NCBI GenBank assembly: GCA_017311185.1
Contig: JAESUZ010002694.1
Coordinates: 1,178,001-1,242,000 of the forward strand
Source: Proteles cristata cristata
Taxonomy: Eukaryota > Chordata > Mammalia > Carnivora > Hyaenidae
Reading direction: 5' to 3'
DNA length: 64,000 nucleotides
Made by a program: the position numbers and the translations under genes. The notes under the pieces were generated by a model. That model was not told the DNA's origin, did no database searches, and saw nothing but the letters and a program-made list of their open reading frames with translations. Of this stretch, positions 20,656-33,929 are shown in pieces; the stretch's first letter is position 1; every line of letters begins with the position of its first letter.

Positions 20656-23071
20656 GCTTAAATACAGGATGAGAAATATATATTAAAAAGGACTTTTAGG
20701 TTTCCATTGACCATAAGCTCATTTCAGTCAACTCTAAAGAGACTGCCCAGAGGCTAATGAGATAGCAGTCTTTGTCAATGAAGTCCAAAAGGAAAGCAGA
20801 GATTGTCTAGCTCTCCTCCAAGCTGGTCAGTCCACACCTAGGGTCAACTCGGGTATCACATTCCCCAAACTAAAGACTACTCAGAAGAAATTAGCCGGAC
20901 GATCAACGACCCCATGCCATTTCACATTCAGAGGAAAATGGAAGAAACTGGGAAGAATTCACCACAAAACAAACAGGAAACAAAGACTGAACTCCTATTG
21001 TAGACAAGAGGTTACGTTTGCTCTAAATGGTCCTGAGAAGCAGGGCTTTCTGAGACACTAATCACTGTTAGTTAAAGAGGAACCTAGGAATCACTGGAGC
21101 TCCTCAGAGAAACAGAAACGGAGAGCAGCGAGCTCCCTGAAGTTCATTCCAGGTGTGTCTCATCCCCTGCCAGGCACAGCAGAGGAAAAACGTACATCAG
21201 ATAGAGTATACGACTTCTGTGAACCAAAGTTCTGTGATTCACCCAGCACCTCAGTGCATACTTCCCACCCATTCGCCAGCCCCTTTTCACTTTGTATTTC
21301 ATTCTTCTACCTTCCAGATCCTGCCAGATAACGTGCGTAGTAACTGTTAGCAAGTATTACCTTAGACACACTCTTCCTTCTTTATCCTAGGTCCCTAACT
21401 TTTTCTGTATACTTCTATGGTCTTCTACTCCTCTCTTCCCCCCCACAACATAGGCACTCATAACCTTAACTAAGGTGCTGCCTGGAAGCTGTGAGTATAG
21501 GAAGGATATTCACCATATGGTGAAGCCTGTCCCCTCTTACTCTTCCATCTGAGCAATTCCCCCACTGCATCTTATAAAAATAGTAAGAGTAAAGACAGTT
21601 TCCAAAGGCCCACGTCTTGAGCTAAACCATGAGACGATGCTGGTAAAATAACATTGTACTAGAGAAGTAGTGAGGAAAACTGTGTGCAAGTCTCTCCCTC
21701 GGCCGAGCATCACCTCTTCCTTCACTCGCGCTGCCGGTGATCACACTTCTCCAGTGGCTTAGTGTATCGGCAACCTTCTACATCACCACATAAGTGTGGG
21801 CCACAGGCTCCCAAATTAATTAGCACTGTGAAATAATTACTGTGCCAGCCTTTACAGACCCTTTACAAAAAATACAAATGACAGCATTAACTAAGTCACT
21901 GCCAGCAGAACTGAAACTCCCCAGGCTGTCAATATCTCCCTCTCCTGGATGTCCTTCATATCCAGACTTTTCTGGGCCTGCCTGGATTTGCTCCTGGCAA
22001 CTACGGCACCATTTCTTCAAAGCCCTCGGCTGGGTTCTTGGTTCCTTAGGTTACTTGAAACCCAACACTTATTTTCAGAGCCTTAATAAAGTTTCTTTCT
22101 TTGAAGTGATACTATATGCCCTATCTTCTGTTCACTACACATTCCCATTCTACGTATTTAGGTGGGGAAGGGGAGAGGTAAGAGAAAATTTGCTAAGCAA
22201 TCACCAATCACCTTTGGCAATAATTTTGCGATTCACAGATAATCTACCACCACCGATATAGGAATAGTTTTTCCAAGTCATACCACATTATTGACTGGTG
22301 ACATGCCACATTCGAACTTGTTGTTTACAACCTGTGAAATACAACATAGCCCAATTCTACATCTAACCTGCCCCTGGCTTGGTAACCGGGTCATCTCCTG
22401 CTACTCCCTCAGTAGAGAGAATGCCTCAAGGGGAGAGGCCAAAAGAACCTTTTATTCCAGTTCACTGTGGTTCATTAAGACAACCTGAGGAGTGATGAAC
22501 TGGCCTCTCCAATTACCTACAAATTCTAAGCCTATAGAAAATTAGAATAAAGTAAATCTTTGGATGGTGCCTGATTCCATGAAACACAGGCAAGGCCTTT
22601 TCCCAGGGGATTCCGATCTGCATGCAGTTAGAAGCTGCTTTTGCTGTGACCTGTTGAAAATTACCTTGAAACAATTTAAATAGAGTTTCCAAAAATAACT
22701 CCAATAATGCTGTACCTAATTTTAACTGACAGATCTAGGTACTTAAGACTTTTAAAGGTTAAGTAGTAAATTTATTCAAGCTCCAAAAGGTAGGTCCTTA
22801 ATAGGTAGGTTTTCAATAATAGGAAAACCTAGTAGACAACAAATGTCTCTCAATTAAGAAATGTGTAATATGAGGGAAATTATGTATATGTATATGTGTG
22901 TGTATGTTGTTTATATTAGAAGTAGGATCCATGGGGCCCATTTTATGTTAACTGAAAAAATAAACACAAAATTCAGGATGGAGTTAAGCTTAAAACTCCA
23001 AATATTAAGTTCTTATCACCTTCCAAGCAATGCTTTATGTATCCTAAAATATAGTCATCACTTGTTTTCTT
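20656..23071. other. Single-copy-looking DNA, about 2.4 kb
   Basis: The longest stretch in the left half without a recognised transposon. Longer frames (for example 21842-22261 on +) have no recognisable domain, Kozak context or codon pattern, and I do not call them. A small alternating TATG/TGTG run sits at 22881-22908. Confidence 0.5.
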
Positions 23072-23086
23072 TGGATAATTACTATT

Positions 23087-23305
23087 TTTTAAATGTTTTT
23101 TATTTATTTCTGAGAGAGAGAGAGAGAGGCAGCATGAGTAGGGGGGAGGGTCAGAGAGAGAGGGAGACACAGAATCTGAAACAGGCTCCAGGCTCTGAGC
23201 TAGCTGTCAGCACAGAGCCTGATGCAGGGCTCAAACCCACGAACCAGGAGATCATGACCTGAGCCCAAGTCGGATGTTTAGCCAACTGAGCAATCCAGGC
23301 GCCCC
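23087..23305 (-). mobile_element. Felid can-SINE, intermediate age
   Basis: Reverse copy with TTTATTTATTTCTGAGAGAGAG, CTGAGCTAGCTGTCAGCAC and GCAATCCAGGCGCCCC. Perfect 15-bp target duplication TGGATAATTACTATT at 23072-23086 and 23306-23320. Confidence 0.97.
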
Positions 23306-23352
23306 TGGATAATTACTATTAAACAGATAACAGGATGAAGGGGCAAAATTTT

Positions 23353-23533
23353 TTTAAATTTTTTTTAATGTTTTATTTATTTCAAGAGAGAGAGAGAGAG
23401 AGAGAGAGAGCGTGAGCAGGGGAGGGTCAGAGAGAGAGGGAGTCACAGACTTTGAAACAGGCTCCAGGCTCTGAGATCATGACCTTTAAGCGAAAGTCAG
23501 ACGCTTAACCGACTAAGCCACCCAGGCGCTCCA
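23353..23533 (-). mobile_element. Felid can-SINE, young subfamily, internally deleted
   Basis: Reverse copy missing about 50 internal bases that should contain the GGCTCGAACCC (B-box) segment. GGCTCTGAG joins directly to ATCATGACC, with TGAG shared by both sides of the break. Flanks GGGGCAAAATTTTT and GGGGTAAATTTTT are an imperfect target duplication. Without a B box this copy should not recruit RNA polymerase III normally. Confidence 0.92.
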
Positions 23534-24849
23534 AGGGGTAAATTTTTAAATGTGCCATAAAACTTGAACTGTTTTAAATATTTTTTTTCTTTAAAACTGA
23601 GGAAGGTAAAGTCAAACAAGTTAAAAAAAAAAACACAACTAAAACTGAGTGAGTCCTCATCACGATACCAAAGACAAATACCAGACTCGTCTCATGGTAT
23701 TATACGTTTTAATGAAAATATAAGGGCAATCACTGGTTTGACTGATATTTCCTGAATATAATCGTTTGATCAAATACACACCCTGGTTTGCTGCAAAGTA
23801 GATATATCTTAGAGTTTCCGAATTTTTCTTCTTTTTACTGGGACTCCTTTCTTTGAATTGCCTTTTTGTTACTCCTGGCACCATGGTACACAGCACGCGG
23901 GGGCAACATATGCTTACTTTCTAGCCACTATTTTTCATGTGGTGTAAAAACCGGCATCTAAAACAAGTACTTGCTTTCCTGAATATAATGACAACTTCAG
24001 TTCTGCAGTCTAATTAGGTAAGTCATGGTGCTTGATATAAATCCTCCGTCTGCTAGATCTAATTGGTAACAATTAAATTTCACCAGTAGGTCTGCTCCAT
24101 ACTATTTTAAAATGTACCATCCCAACTTAGCCACAGGTAATAGATGCTGTTCTGAAAAGGACTCTCAAAGGTAAGGCTACTTTGCAATTACAGGACAGCG
24201 TGAAACTTCCATCTGTCTGCCCTTCTGTATTCAACAACCACAGTCCTTGGGTTTCAGCCAGCTAACAAAAGACAATATATTGCCGTCCTTCTTATTAGAT
24301 TATGCTGTTGACAGTATGATAATCCATGTGTGTGAGCAAGACTGAGAAGAAGGTGAGTGAACAGAATCGGCTTTCTTCACAGCAAGCCTGTGAAAAACGT
24401 CATTTGGATTTTGGCAAAAGACACTGCCCTAAGAGCACCCCTGGCTGTAGTTCTGTGTCTGCACTGTTCAGACTGTATCATCAAAACACCTGCTTGATCC
24501 GTTTGTTCTTTACCCCCACCCCTACCCCATGTTGTCAGCTTACTAAAGGCAGGAAATCCAGTGTATATTTTTCTGAGATCCCTAGGGAACCTGTGATCTT
24601 CTCTGAGCAGTAGGTAATCAATGAGGACTTGTTTAGCTAATGTGTTCGCCACTCCTGTTTGCCAACAGTTCACAGTTACACCACATCACTTGATATATTG
24701 CTTCAGTGAATCCCTCACGGGGCCTTACGACAGCATCCCAGAATGGAAAAAGGAGGAAACAAAGGATACTAATACCTGGATTTGGGTCTCAGTTTGCTGC
24801 TAACTTAGGTGAAGTGGCAGATGCCTGGAAAAATTCCCTTCATTGGGCC
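23534..24849. other. Single-copy-looking DNA
   Basis: No recognised gene, RNA or transposon. Frames at 24326-24613 (+) and 24377-24673 (-) overlap on opposite strands and show no family features. Confidence 0.5.
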
Positions 24850-25155
24850 TTCAGACTCCTTGACAGCCTCCCACAGAGAATCTTTAATGTCACCTTTTTA
24901 GTAAGGTCTTTTCTAACTACCTTATTTAAAATTATAACCACTACCAGCTCCAATCCAGAAGCTCTCTCCCCTGTTCTTGTTTTATTTTTCTCCATAGCAC
25001 TTAATACCATCTCACACATTATTTACTGACTGCCTCCCCTCACTAGAACGTAAGCTCCATAAAAGCTTTTGTCTGTTTTAACAAAAGTATCTCCACTACT
25101 TGGAACAATGCATGGGTGATTATACCTGCTCATTGAATATTTGTTAACAAGCAAT
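24850..25155 (+). mobile_element. L2 3' fragment
   Basis: ATAGCACTTAATACCATCTCACACATTATTTACTGACTGCCTCCCCTCACTAGAACGTAAGCTCCATAAAAGC, then TTTTGTCTGTTTT, GGAACAATGCATGGG and TTGAATATTTGTTAACA follow the order of an L2 3' end. It is highly decayed, as expected for this ancient LINE. Confidence 0.75.
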
Positions 25156-26399
25156 ATATAACTGCCATTCCACCCATGGGAAGGAGATGGAATTAATAGA
25201 TTGGAACTAGACTAGTGTCCATGGCTTTAACATGTGTGGGCTTCTTTCCCAGAGGACAGCCTACATAATGCAACAAAGGAAAAGAACATAAAACATTTGC
25301 AAATTTCCTATTATAAGTCTCTTTTTGTTTAGAAATTATGCAAACCCAGTCTTCTGGAGAATAGGGTGAAACTTACCCTCTACTGTCCTGTTCAGTAGAA
25401 ATTATCAAGAGAAAATGAGTAATGAGTAGATTCCAAGTTACCTAAAGCATTGGCTGGAATTTGGTACCCCAAAGAAAATTTTTAAAAAGGCGTCATAATA
25501 CCTGCTTTGGGAGATAGCACTTCAATATAGAAGAGAACTCACTTGGAAGTTTCAAGAACCTCTCTGCTCATGGTCCATTCCCAACAGGGAGAGGGTAATG
25601 AGAACTCATGGCCCAGAATTCTTGAATAACTGAAGAATCCTACCTCCAGGCAAAGGACTGGAAGCAATGATGAAATATTTCCATATTGTTCAGTTTTCTG
25701 TTTGGCAGGGCATGAATGGATTGAAAAGGTCTTTAGCATGTTTTGTCTCTTGGTGTCCTTCAATTTTCCATTTTATTGTCACTTTAAAGAGTTAGAGAAT
25801 AATGTAGCCTAGAGAGAAGTGCTGTGAGGAAGAGCCTTTCTGGTAAGTAAATATGATAATAATTCTTCTAATTCTCCCCCAAAGGCTCAGAAGCCTAGAT
25901 ACTTGGGTAAACGGTAACCTGGGGAGGGGAAATGCACAGTTTGCTTTGTTGTTTTTGTTTTATTTTAGGACTCTTGGACAAATGGTCTAAGTTGAAATTG
26001 ATACCCTGGGTCTAGACATGCCATTAGAGACTAATTGTTAAAGTGAAAGCATATAGGAACTAAATAATAAATGGTTTTCTGGCCTAGATTTGATCCTGGG
26101 TAGACTCACTGGATCCAGTTAATTCATGGAGTCATCCAGTGGTCATTATCTGGGCCATGAACAAACATGCTTAGTGACGGGCAGAATTAACACAATAATT
26201 CCTTGACATGTGGGATAAGAGACGTTGCAGTGAAGGAAACCAAATGGACGCTTCTGAATCTTGCCTTACCCTATCTGAGGTAGTGAATAAACAAGAGAAG
26301 TTCACTTCCAGTTACAATATATACAGTAATGAAACTATTGCTCCAATACTACTGCCAATGAGCTAAAGCTAAAAAACAAACAAACCTAAATCGTGACTT
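25156..26399. other. Unassigned intergenic DNA
   Basis: No gene recognised. 25960-26320 has a composition and phrasing reminiscent of decayed retroelement sequence, but I could not place it in a family. Confidence 0.4.
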
Positions 26400-27200
26400 T
26401 ATTTAACTGATGAAAGGGCTTAGGCCACAAATCAAAGTAAACTAAAAAACAAAGTGTTGAGATGCTTCTACTTCTGGCAGAGCACTGGGAAGAGGAGGAA
26501 TACACCCTTGACAATGGAAAGGGGAACCCGACCAAACGTTTAATAAGCCTGTGGGAGCGGAACATCTGGATTGGAATCCCAAAGGGTCCCCAGCCAAGAG
26601 CAAGTCTGCATCTACCTTGGTCTAACATTTTCCTACAAGTTTTCACCAAGTGCACATGGATTATATACCGAGGATTGGTGACAATGCGGCAGGAGCAAAC
26701 AAAAAACACCCCCTGAAGTGCTCTTTAGGAACACTAAAATCTGGCGACGAGGCTATGGAGCGCAAAGACTCCAGAATCTGGGCACAGCTCAGATACCAAG
26801 CACTGATGAATGAAAAGTTCCGGTGTTGCCAAAAAACCCACAAAACAAAATAAAACAACAATAACAAAACCCACAAAATTCAAACCAGAGGTGAAATGAA
26901 TTTAACTAAAATTACAACAGAGTCCAGATTAAGTTCAAAGTCCAGATTAGATGGTTTTAGTGTCTTCTACTGATGCCAGAAGAAGGATCACCATATTATC
27001 TACTTCAGTCTCTACTATTCTCTTACATGTAATATCTGGCCATACAATCAAACAATATAGGACATAGGAAGAAGCAAGAAAATCTGATTCATGACCAAGA
27101 GAGGAAAACTATGAATAGAAGCAGATTCTCTCTATGTCTATTTAGATATCTCTATATCTCAAGCTATAAAATACCCCATAATTAAAAGATAGTGATTTTA

Positions 27201-27416
27201 GGGGCGCCTGGGTGGTTTAGTCGGTTAAGCCTCCGACTTTCGCTCAGGTCATGATCTCGCAGTTCGTGGGTTCGGGCCCCGCGTCGGGCTCTGTGCTGAC
27301 TGCCAGCTCAGAGCCTGGAGCCTGTTTCAGTCTGTGACTCCCTCTCTCTCTGACCCTCCCCTGCTCATGCTGTCTCTCTCTCTCTCTCCTAGAAATAAAT
27401 AAAACATTAAAAAAAA
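27201..27416 (+). mobile_element. Felid can-SINE, young subfamily
   Basis: GGGGCGCCTGGGTGGTTTAGTC head, GGTTCGGGCCC B-box variant, TCTCTCTCTCTCCTAGAAATAAATAAAACATT tail. Perfect 17-bp target duplication AAAAGATAGTGATTTTA at 27184-27200 and 27417-27433. Confidence 0.97.
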
Positions 27417-28773
27417 AAAAGATAGTGATTTTAAAGTAATTATGATAAATATTAAAAAGAGATACTGGAAAAGATTGACAATATGTGAAAACAGATGGAG
27501 AATTTTAGAAGAGAGATGGAAATCATAAACAAAAGTTAAGAGAAAATACTACAAAAGAAAAATATGGCATCAAGAGTAAGAATTCAAGCAATAGGTCTAC
27601 ACATATTAAGTGGAATGCCAGAAGGAAGGAAGGAAGAAAATGAACAAAAGAAATATTAAGAGATAATGCAAATTTCCCCAAAATGATAAAAATGAATCAC
27701 TCCATGGATACAAAAGTCTCAGTGAACCACAAGTGGAACACAAAACACACACACGCACACATACACACATACAACCTAGTCAAACTTCTGAAGAGAAAAG
27801 GTAGAAGATGTAAAAAAACAGACAGAAGAAAAAACACATTATATACTGAGGAAAACTGGCATCACTTCACATCAGAAACAGTAAGAAAGCTGGTGAAAAA
27901 GACCAAAAGAGAATGGAAAAATATTTTAAGGTACTGTAAGAAAAAGGAAAAGCCAACCTAAAATCCCATATCTAGCAAAACTATTCTTCAAAAATGAAGA
28001 TGAAATAAAGACATTCTCATTAGCCATCTGAAAGATTTTGTCTCCAGAAAATCTGTACAAGAAACACTAAAAGTTTTTCATGCTGAAGAAAAATACTATC
28101 AAATACTGGATATGAGGAAAGGGGAAAAATCACCAAAATACATAATTATGCATTCAAAAATTTTTATTTAAAATATTATTGATTATGAAAAATAAAAATG
28201 ATAACATTAGTAATTGAAAGTTTATAGCGTGTACAGGAGTAAAATACATAAGAATAAAAGAACAGAGGTCAGGAAAAGGAATAAAAGTACTTGCATTGTA
28301 TTTTAAGGTTATTATACTTTTCATGAGATAATAGACTATTATTTGAAGATATTTTGTGACAAAATACATATCATAATCTCTCGAGAAAACACTCAAGTCA
28401 AATGAGGAGATATAACTAAAAATATAGTAGAGGAGATAAACTAGGGTCCTAAAAAATTACTTCATCAAAAATAAGATAACAGTGGAGGATAAAATAAAGG
28501 AAACAAAATGCAGATGGTAAAATTAGAAGAGGAAAGTAGACAAATACATAATTATACTTGGAGATTTTAACAGGTTTCTCTCAGTAACTGGTAGAAAAAT
28601 TAAACTTCTCCCAAATCACTGAGGATATAGAATATTCAAATGACACTATCAACCAACTTCACTTAATTAACATTGAGGAAAAAAATCACAATTAAAATTT
28701 TATAAAACACATTCCTTTCAAATGCATAAGGACCATTTGCCAATATTTAAAATGCCAATATTTAAAGTACTTA

Positions 28774-28890
28774 TGGAGCTCAGTCGGCAGTTGGTAAAGC
28801 CTGTAACACTTGATCTCAGGGTTGTGAGTTCAAGCCCCTCATTGTGTGTAGAGATTACTTAAAAATCTTTAAAAAATTAAAATTAAAACT
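28774..28890 (+). mobile_element. Short-type carnivore tRNA SINE
   Basis: GGAGCTCAGTCGGCAGTTGG, TGATCTCAGGGTTGTGAGTTCAAGCCCC, then GTGTAGAGATTACTTAAAAATC and an A-rich tail. It is the short SINE type without the CT-rich segment and is well decayed. Confidence 0.75.
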
Positions 28891-28945
28891 TAAGTATTTA
28901 AAATATCAATACCCAAATGTCAATATTTAAAATGCTAAATATATT

Positions 28946-29166
28946 GGGGCGCCTGGGCGGCTCAGTCGGCTAACCATCTGACTTCGGCTCAGGTCATGAT
29001 CTCACGGTTCATGGGTTCGAGCCCCACGTCGGGCTCTGTGCTGACAGCTAGCTCAGAGCCTGAAGCCTGTTTCAGATTCTGTGTCTCCCTCTCTCTCTGA
29101 CCCTCTCCTGCTCACACTGCCTCTCTCTCTCTCTCTCAGAAATAAATAACACATTTAAAAATTTTT
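28946..29166 (+). mobile_element. Felid can-SINE, intermediate age
   Basis: GGGGCGCCTGGGCGGCTCAGTCGG head, GGTTCGAGCCCC B box, GACAGCTAGCTCAGAGCCTG, CTCAGAAATAAATAACACATT tail. Flanks AAATGCTAAATATAT and AAATGATAAACATAT form an imperfect target duplication. Confidence 0.93.
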
Positions 29167-30237
29167 TAAATGATAAACATATAACAAAGTATGTTTTCTA
29201 ACCATGGTGGCTTTAGATCAGAAATCAATTAAAAAATAAGGCATCTAGAAAATTCCTAATGCATGTAAATTAACTAACACACTTCTAAATAACCCATGAG
29301 TCAAATAAGAAAAAATTATAAGAAATACTGGAAAATATTTTGTACTGAAAGATCATTAAAAGATTATAATATATTAGCATATCAAAATGTGTGTGATACA
29401 ACAAAAGTAGTGCTTCCAGAAAAAATGGATTGGTCTAGATACTTATATTAGAACAAAAAAGTATAAAATCAATTATCCAAGCTTCCACCTTAAAAACTGA
29501 TTTTTTACGTAAACTAGATCAGAATAATGGAAGAAAGAAAACAATAAAAAGAATGGAAATCAATATAATAGCAAATAGACAAACAATAGATTCAATAGAA
29601 ACAATTCATTCATGAATTAAAAGACTCAATATTGTTTTTCCTGTCTCTCTGAATACAATGTAATTCCAGTCAAAATTCCAGTAAGGACTTTCATAGACAT
29701 TTATAAGCTTATTCTAAAACTTATATGAAAATGCAAAGCACTTAGAATATCCATAGCAATGTTGAAAAAGAAGGACAAAGAAAAAAATTAACACCTATTT
29801 AATGATTTTACAGCTACAATAATTAAGACAATGTTGTACTGGTCCAAGCATAGATGAATAGATCAGTGGAACAGAATAGAGAGTCCAGAATAGACCAACA
29901 CACATATGGTCAATTCAGAGGGAAAAGAAAAGTTGTTGTTGTTTTTTTTCCTAACAAATGATTCTGGAACTGGATAAACATGTGGAAAAAATGGGCCTCT
30001 GCCTCTGTGCAACCAAACACAAAAATTAATTTGAGATGGACCATAGCCTAAATATAAAGGCTAGATTCATAAAGCTTTTAGTAGAAAATATAGGTATATG
30101 TCTTCCTGACTTTGAGGTAAGAAAATGTTTCTTAAATCACAAAAAGTATTAACCATAAAATAAATTCTGCTCATCAAAGACACCTGAAAAAAGCAATAAC
30201 CAAAACAAACAAACAAACAAAAGAACAAACAACCTCT

Positions 30238-30535
30238 TAAATACGGAGAACTAATGGTTCACCAGAGGGGAGATGGGTCGGGGAGTGGGTGAAATAGGAG
30301 AAAGGGGATTAAAAGATACTAACTTCCAGTTATAGAATAAATATGTCAGGGACATGAAAAGTACAGCATAGGAAACATAGTCAATAATATTGTAATAACA
30401 TTGTGCGGTGTCAGATGATGACTATACCAATTGTAGTGAGCATTGAATAATGTATAGAATTATTCATTCATTATGCTGTGCCTGAAACAAATATAACATT
30501 ATATGTAAAGTATACTTCAATTAAAAAAATGAAAA
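30238..30535 (+). mobile_element. Old L1 3' end nested in L1
   Basis: A 3'UTR-type segment (GGTTCACCAGAGGGGAGATGGG, ACTTCCAGTTATAGAATAAATATG, GAAAAGTACAGCATAGGAAAC) interrupts the ORF2 end of the surrounding L1, which resumes at about 30657 (GTCAACCCACAGACTGGGG). No clean target duplication was found. It parallels the copy at 847-1110. Confidence 0.7.
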
Positions 30536-30538
30536 GTG

Positions 30539-30656
30539 GGGCACCTGGCTGGCTCAGTCACAAGAGTTTGCAACTCTTGATATTGCGGTTGTAGTTCGAG
30601 ACCCACGTTGGGTGTAGAGACTACTTAAATACATAAAACTTAAAAAAAAAAAAAGA
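30539..30656 (+). mobile_element. Short-type carnivore tRNA SINE
   Basis: GGGGCACCTGGCTGGCTCAGTC, GGTTGTAGTTCGAGACCCACG, GGGTGTAGAGACTACTTAAATACATAAAACTTA, then an A tail. Flanking GAAAAGT occurs on both sides. Confidence 0.82.
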
Positions 30657-31659
30657 AAAGTCAACCCACAGACTGGGGAAAATATTCACAAGATATCCTT
30701 AAGAAAGGACTTATGGCTGCAATATACTTTTTAAAACTGCTACAAACCAACTATTAAAAAAATTTTAATGGGCAAAAGGGTTAAGGAGACAATAAGAGAA
30801 GTCTAGGTATAGCCAACGTCACATGAAAAGGTGCTCAAAATCATTAATCGGGGAAATGCAATTAAAATCACAATGAAGTACTATTTCACACCTCTTAGAG
30901 TGGCTTAAGTCAAAAACTATGCCAGTACGAAATGTTGATGAGGATGTAGAGCCTCATATATTGCCAGTGGGAGTGAAAAATTAGAATAACCTTTTTGGGG
31001 AACACTTTGCAAAATTTCTTAAAAAGATAAACATCTCCTCTGTGATCCAACAATTCAACTTCTAAAAAAATTTACTCAAGATAAATGAAAATATATGCTC
31101 ACATGCACACACAAAACAAACTTGACATTAATATTAATAGCAGCTTTACTCTTAACGGCCGTAACTGGCAAATAATTCAAGAATCCATTAATAGGAGAAT
31201 GGATAAACAAGTTATGATATATGCATTTACTGGAATACTACTCAAGTCTTAAAAGGAGCAAACAAGTAATACCATGAACAATATGAATGAATCTCAAAAT
31301 ATTATGGTAAGAGAAAGAAGCCAAAAACAAAAAAAAAAAATCATACTGTATGATTCAATTTATATAAAACTCTAGAAAGCCAAGTATAATATATAAGCAG
31401 AAAGTGGATCAATGACTGCCTGGGGTCAGGGTTTAGAAGGCAGGTAAAATTAATGTGAAAATGGTATATGAAAACAGTTTTGGATATAAAAATGTTTTAT
31501 ATCTTGACTGTGTTAGGTTACATAGTTGTATACAACTGTTAAATTTCACTGTACTATACACTTAAGACTTTATTGTATGTGACTTACAGTTCAGTGAAAG
31601 CCAACCAACCACATTAATTAATTAATTAAATTAATAATTTAATATATATTGTTGAAAAG

Positions 31660-33095
31660 AGGATAGAAATTTATAGCACCCTTAGAAACCTAGAGGTTGG
31701 AAGAGTGGAAGTGTTCAGCACATTTTCATTTAATTCTCCTGTATCGTACCTATAATAGTGCTGGTTCCTGAAGAATGACAGTAGATATTTTCAAGCTCAA
31801 TTCAATAGTAGTTCCAATTGCAGTTAAGGTGCAAGATATGAAATATTTTCTTAGGGCAGATTAACATGATTCCAGATACATGATATGTAGCCATTCATCT
31901 GGCAAATATTTTCTTTTCCATCTCCCTCAAGGAAGACCAGAAACAATTCACATTCATGTAAGATGAACAGCAGTATAATTTATAGTCTTTTCCCAAGGCT
32001 ATATTAACTCTCCTACTCTCTGTCACAATATAACCCAAAAAGGCCCTAGACCATCTGGATGTTGACATTCAGCATGACATAACATTGGGCCACTATGCCA
32101 ATGGCACCATGAAAATTGGACCAGTTGAGCAATAACAGCTAGTACGTTGGAGATTTTCAGTAAAGCTGTGTTTTGTCTTTTTGTTTTGTTTAGAATTTCA
32201 GTGGTCTGGGGTATACCAGGATTATCACACATGAGGTTCTGGAGACAACACATTTTACACTCGCAAATACTACTTCAACCTATTTACTGAGTGACATGGG
32301 AGACTGACAGCTTGTAATGAGATCCACACATGTAAAGGACTCTATGGCTGTAGTACAAGTTAGCCCTGCTGGCTGTGCTACACAGTCCAACAGGCCCTAG
32401 AGGAATGTGTGATGAGAAGAGATGTTGTATGGATTGTATGGCAAGCTCCCACAGGAGAATAATAAAATTAGACACCTAAGGTTCTGGAGTAAGGCCTTGG
32501 CATCTGCAGCAGAGAATTGGCTACAGTAACACAGAAGTGGTACATAGGAGATCAGTCATAGCGAGACCAGAGGGCGTAAGTAACTGTAAGAGCCAATGAT
32601 CCAGATTCCTATCACATCTACTAATACTGCAATTACGCATCCCCCTCTGCTCACGCCTACAGCCAGTACTACCTTAGACCCAGAGTCCAGAGGTGAGAAA
32701 AGGTCATGCTGAGTTCACAGGTGGGTTGGCTCAGTATTTACGTGCAAGCCAAAAATTGGCTGCAATTGCACTATATCCTGACTTGGGGGAAGGAGAGGTG
32801 TCTGAAAGGAAATGGTGTCAGGAAAATCCTCCCCAAAGGCAGTCCTGGATGTGAGTTTCCCCTGGAGAAGGGGAGTTCAAAGGAGCAGGCCCCCTGCCTC
32901 AGTTGGAGACATTTCTTCAGAACTCTCCCAGCTATTTAGCCCACTGTGGGATCAGCTGAGGCTTCTATTCTGACTGCATCACACCTCAACTTCTCCTTCT
33001 TCCCAATCCTGCTTCCTTCACGTGATTACAGATGTTTTCCCCAAGAGCACATGACAGTAATCTCCAATTCAGTCTGCTTCCCGGGAAACCCAACT
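31660..33095 (+). pseudogene. ERVL-type endogenous retrovirus pol remnant (sense)
   Basis: 31990-32150 matches the nucleotide pattern of the ERVL reverse-transcriptase core (TTCCCAAGGCTATATTAACTCTCC, GACATAACATTGGGCCACTATG). The catalytic aspartate codons are replaced: the box reads HYANGTM at about 32092. 32495-32580 resembles the RNase H region (GGCATCTGCAGCAGAGAA, AGAAGTGGTACATAGGAGATC). 32940-33090 ends like an ERVL-type LTR tail (CTGCTTCCCGGGAAACCCAACTGG). Frames are destroyed, with deletions between blocks. This is a fossil with no coding potential. Confidence 0.65.
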
Positions 33096-33929
33096 GGTAA
33101 CAATTAATACAAAGAATCGGTGTAATAAGTTAGGATTAAAAGTTCTACATTTAGAAAGTTTTGGGGAGGCAGAGAGAAATATTAGTTCTGCTTGGAAATT
33201 CAAGTTATTCATTTTGAAACTTAGGCTTTTTAGTACTTTTGTTTCTGATCGTGGAGACCTGTTCCTCGAGCCCCGCTATAGATCTGGCGGTGCTCATAGG
33301 AGTGTCATCTCGTTACGTGAAAGCAGAGGGCGCTTTTGCCTGAAACATGTGCCAACAAATTTCTCTTTCTGCACCAAGGGGAGAGTATCTCCCAAAAGGC
33401 TAATGCTTGCTGACGGAATTGAGAGTTCTCCACAGATTTATGAACGTATGCATATGAATGTTTGAATATATTAAGTCACATATGTATATATTAATTATCC
33501 TTGTTTTTAAATACATACATATGTATTTAAATACATGTTTTTAACACATATATATTAATATATATGTATTTACAGACCAGAAGAATAATTAAAATGCAAT
33601 ATTGGGGGAAAGAAGTATACTGTAGAGGAACAGCCATGCTTAGAGTATGGAGAAATATTTCTCCTTTTCCTTTGTCAGATTTGTAAAACTGGACCTCAGG
33701 TGCACAGAACTGCTTTAATCATATTCCTAAATTCAAAACAGCCTTCCATCATTTACACATAAAAGGTTCTCTTTTATTTGTTGTTCATTTGTTGGTTTGT
33801 TGATTTTAATGACAATTATGAAATCACCACCCAACAAAAATGAAAATGATGATGATAACTGATATCTGCATGAAATCCTTGCCCATCCTAGCTCCTCGCC
33901 TTTCACCTTGAAACCTGAGTTCACTGTTA
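33096..33929. other. Unassigned intergenic DNA
   Basis: Single-copy-looking, with an AT-rich TATATTAATATATATG-type run at 33475-33575. No gene or RNA recognised. Confidence 0.45.

Larger units (their letters stand above)
26400..31625 (+). mobile_element. Old L1, nearly complete but decayed, with nested insertions
   Basis: 5'UTR-like sequence to about 27100, then an ORF1 remnant at 27500-28100 (C-terminal block NLVKLLKRKGRR near 27775-27810, CGCACATAC-rich expansion inside). ORF2 remnants run from about 28400. ORF2 end landmarks are AATCGGGGAAATGCAATTAAAATCACAATG (30846) and GAATGGATAAACAAG (31196), and a 3'UTR follows to TTACAGTTCAGTGAAAG. Nested inside are SINEs at 27201, 28774, 28946 and 30539 and a second L1 3' end at about 30238-30535. 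The RT catalytic region is not recognisable. The 5' boundary is uncertain. Confidence 0.75.

Noticed and set aside
21842..22261. 139-codon + frame as a single-exon gene
   Set aside because: No recognisable domain, no CpG or TATA-type promoter visible nearby, and an opposing frame (21820-22020) overlaps it. It is within the length expected by chance over 64 kb.
25960..26320. Possible ERVL gag/5' region
   Set aside because: Only a vague phrase-level resemblance; no motif could be fixed, so it is left unassigned.
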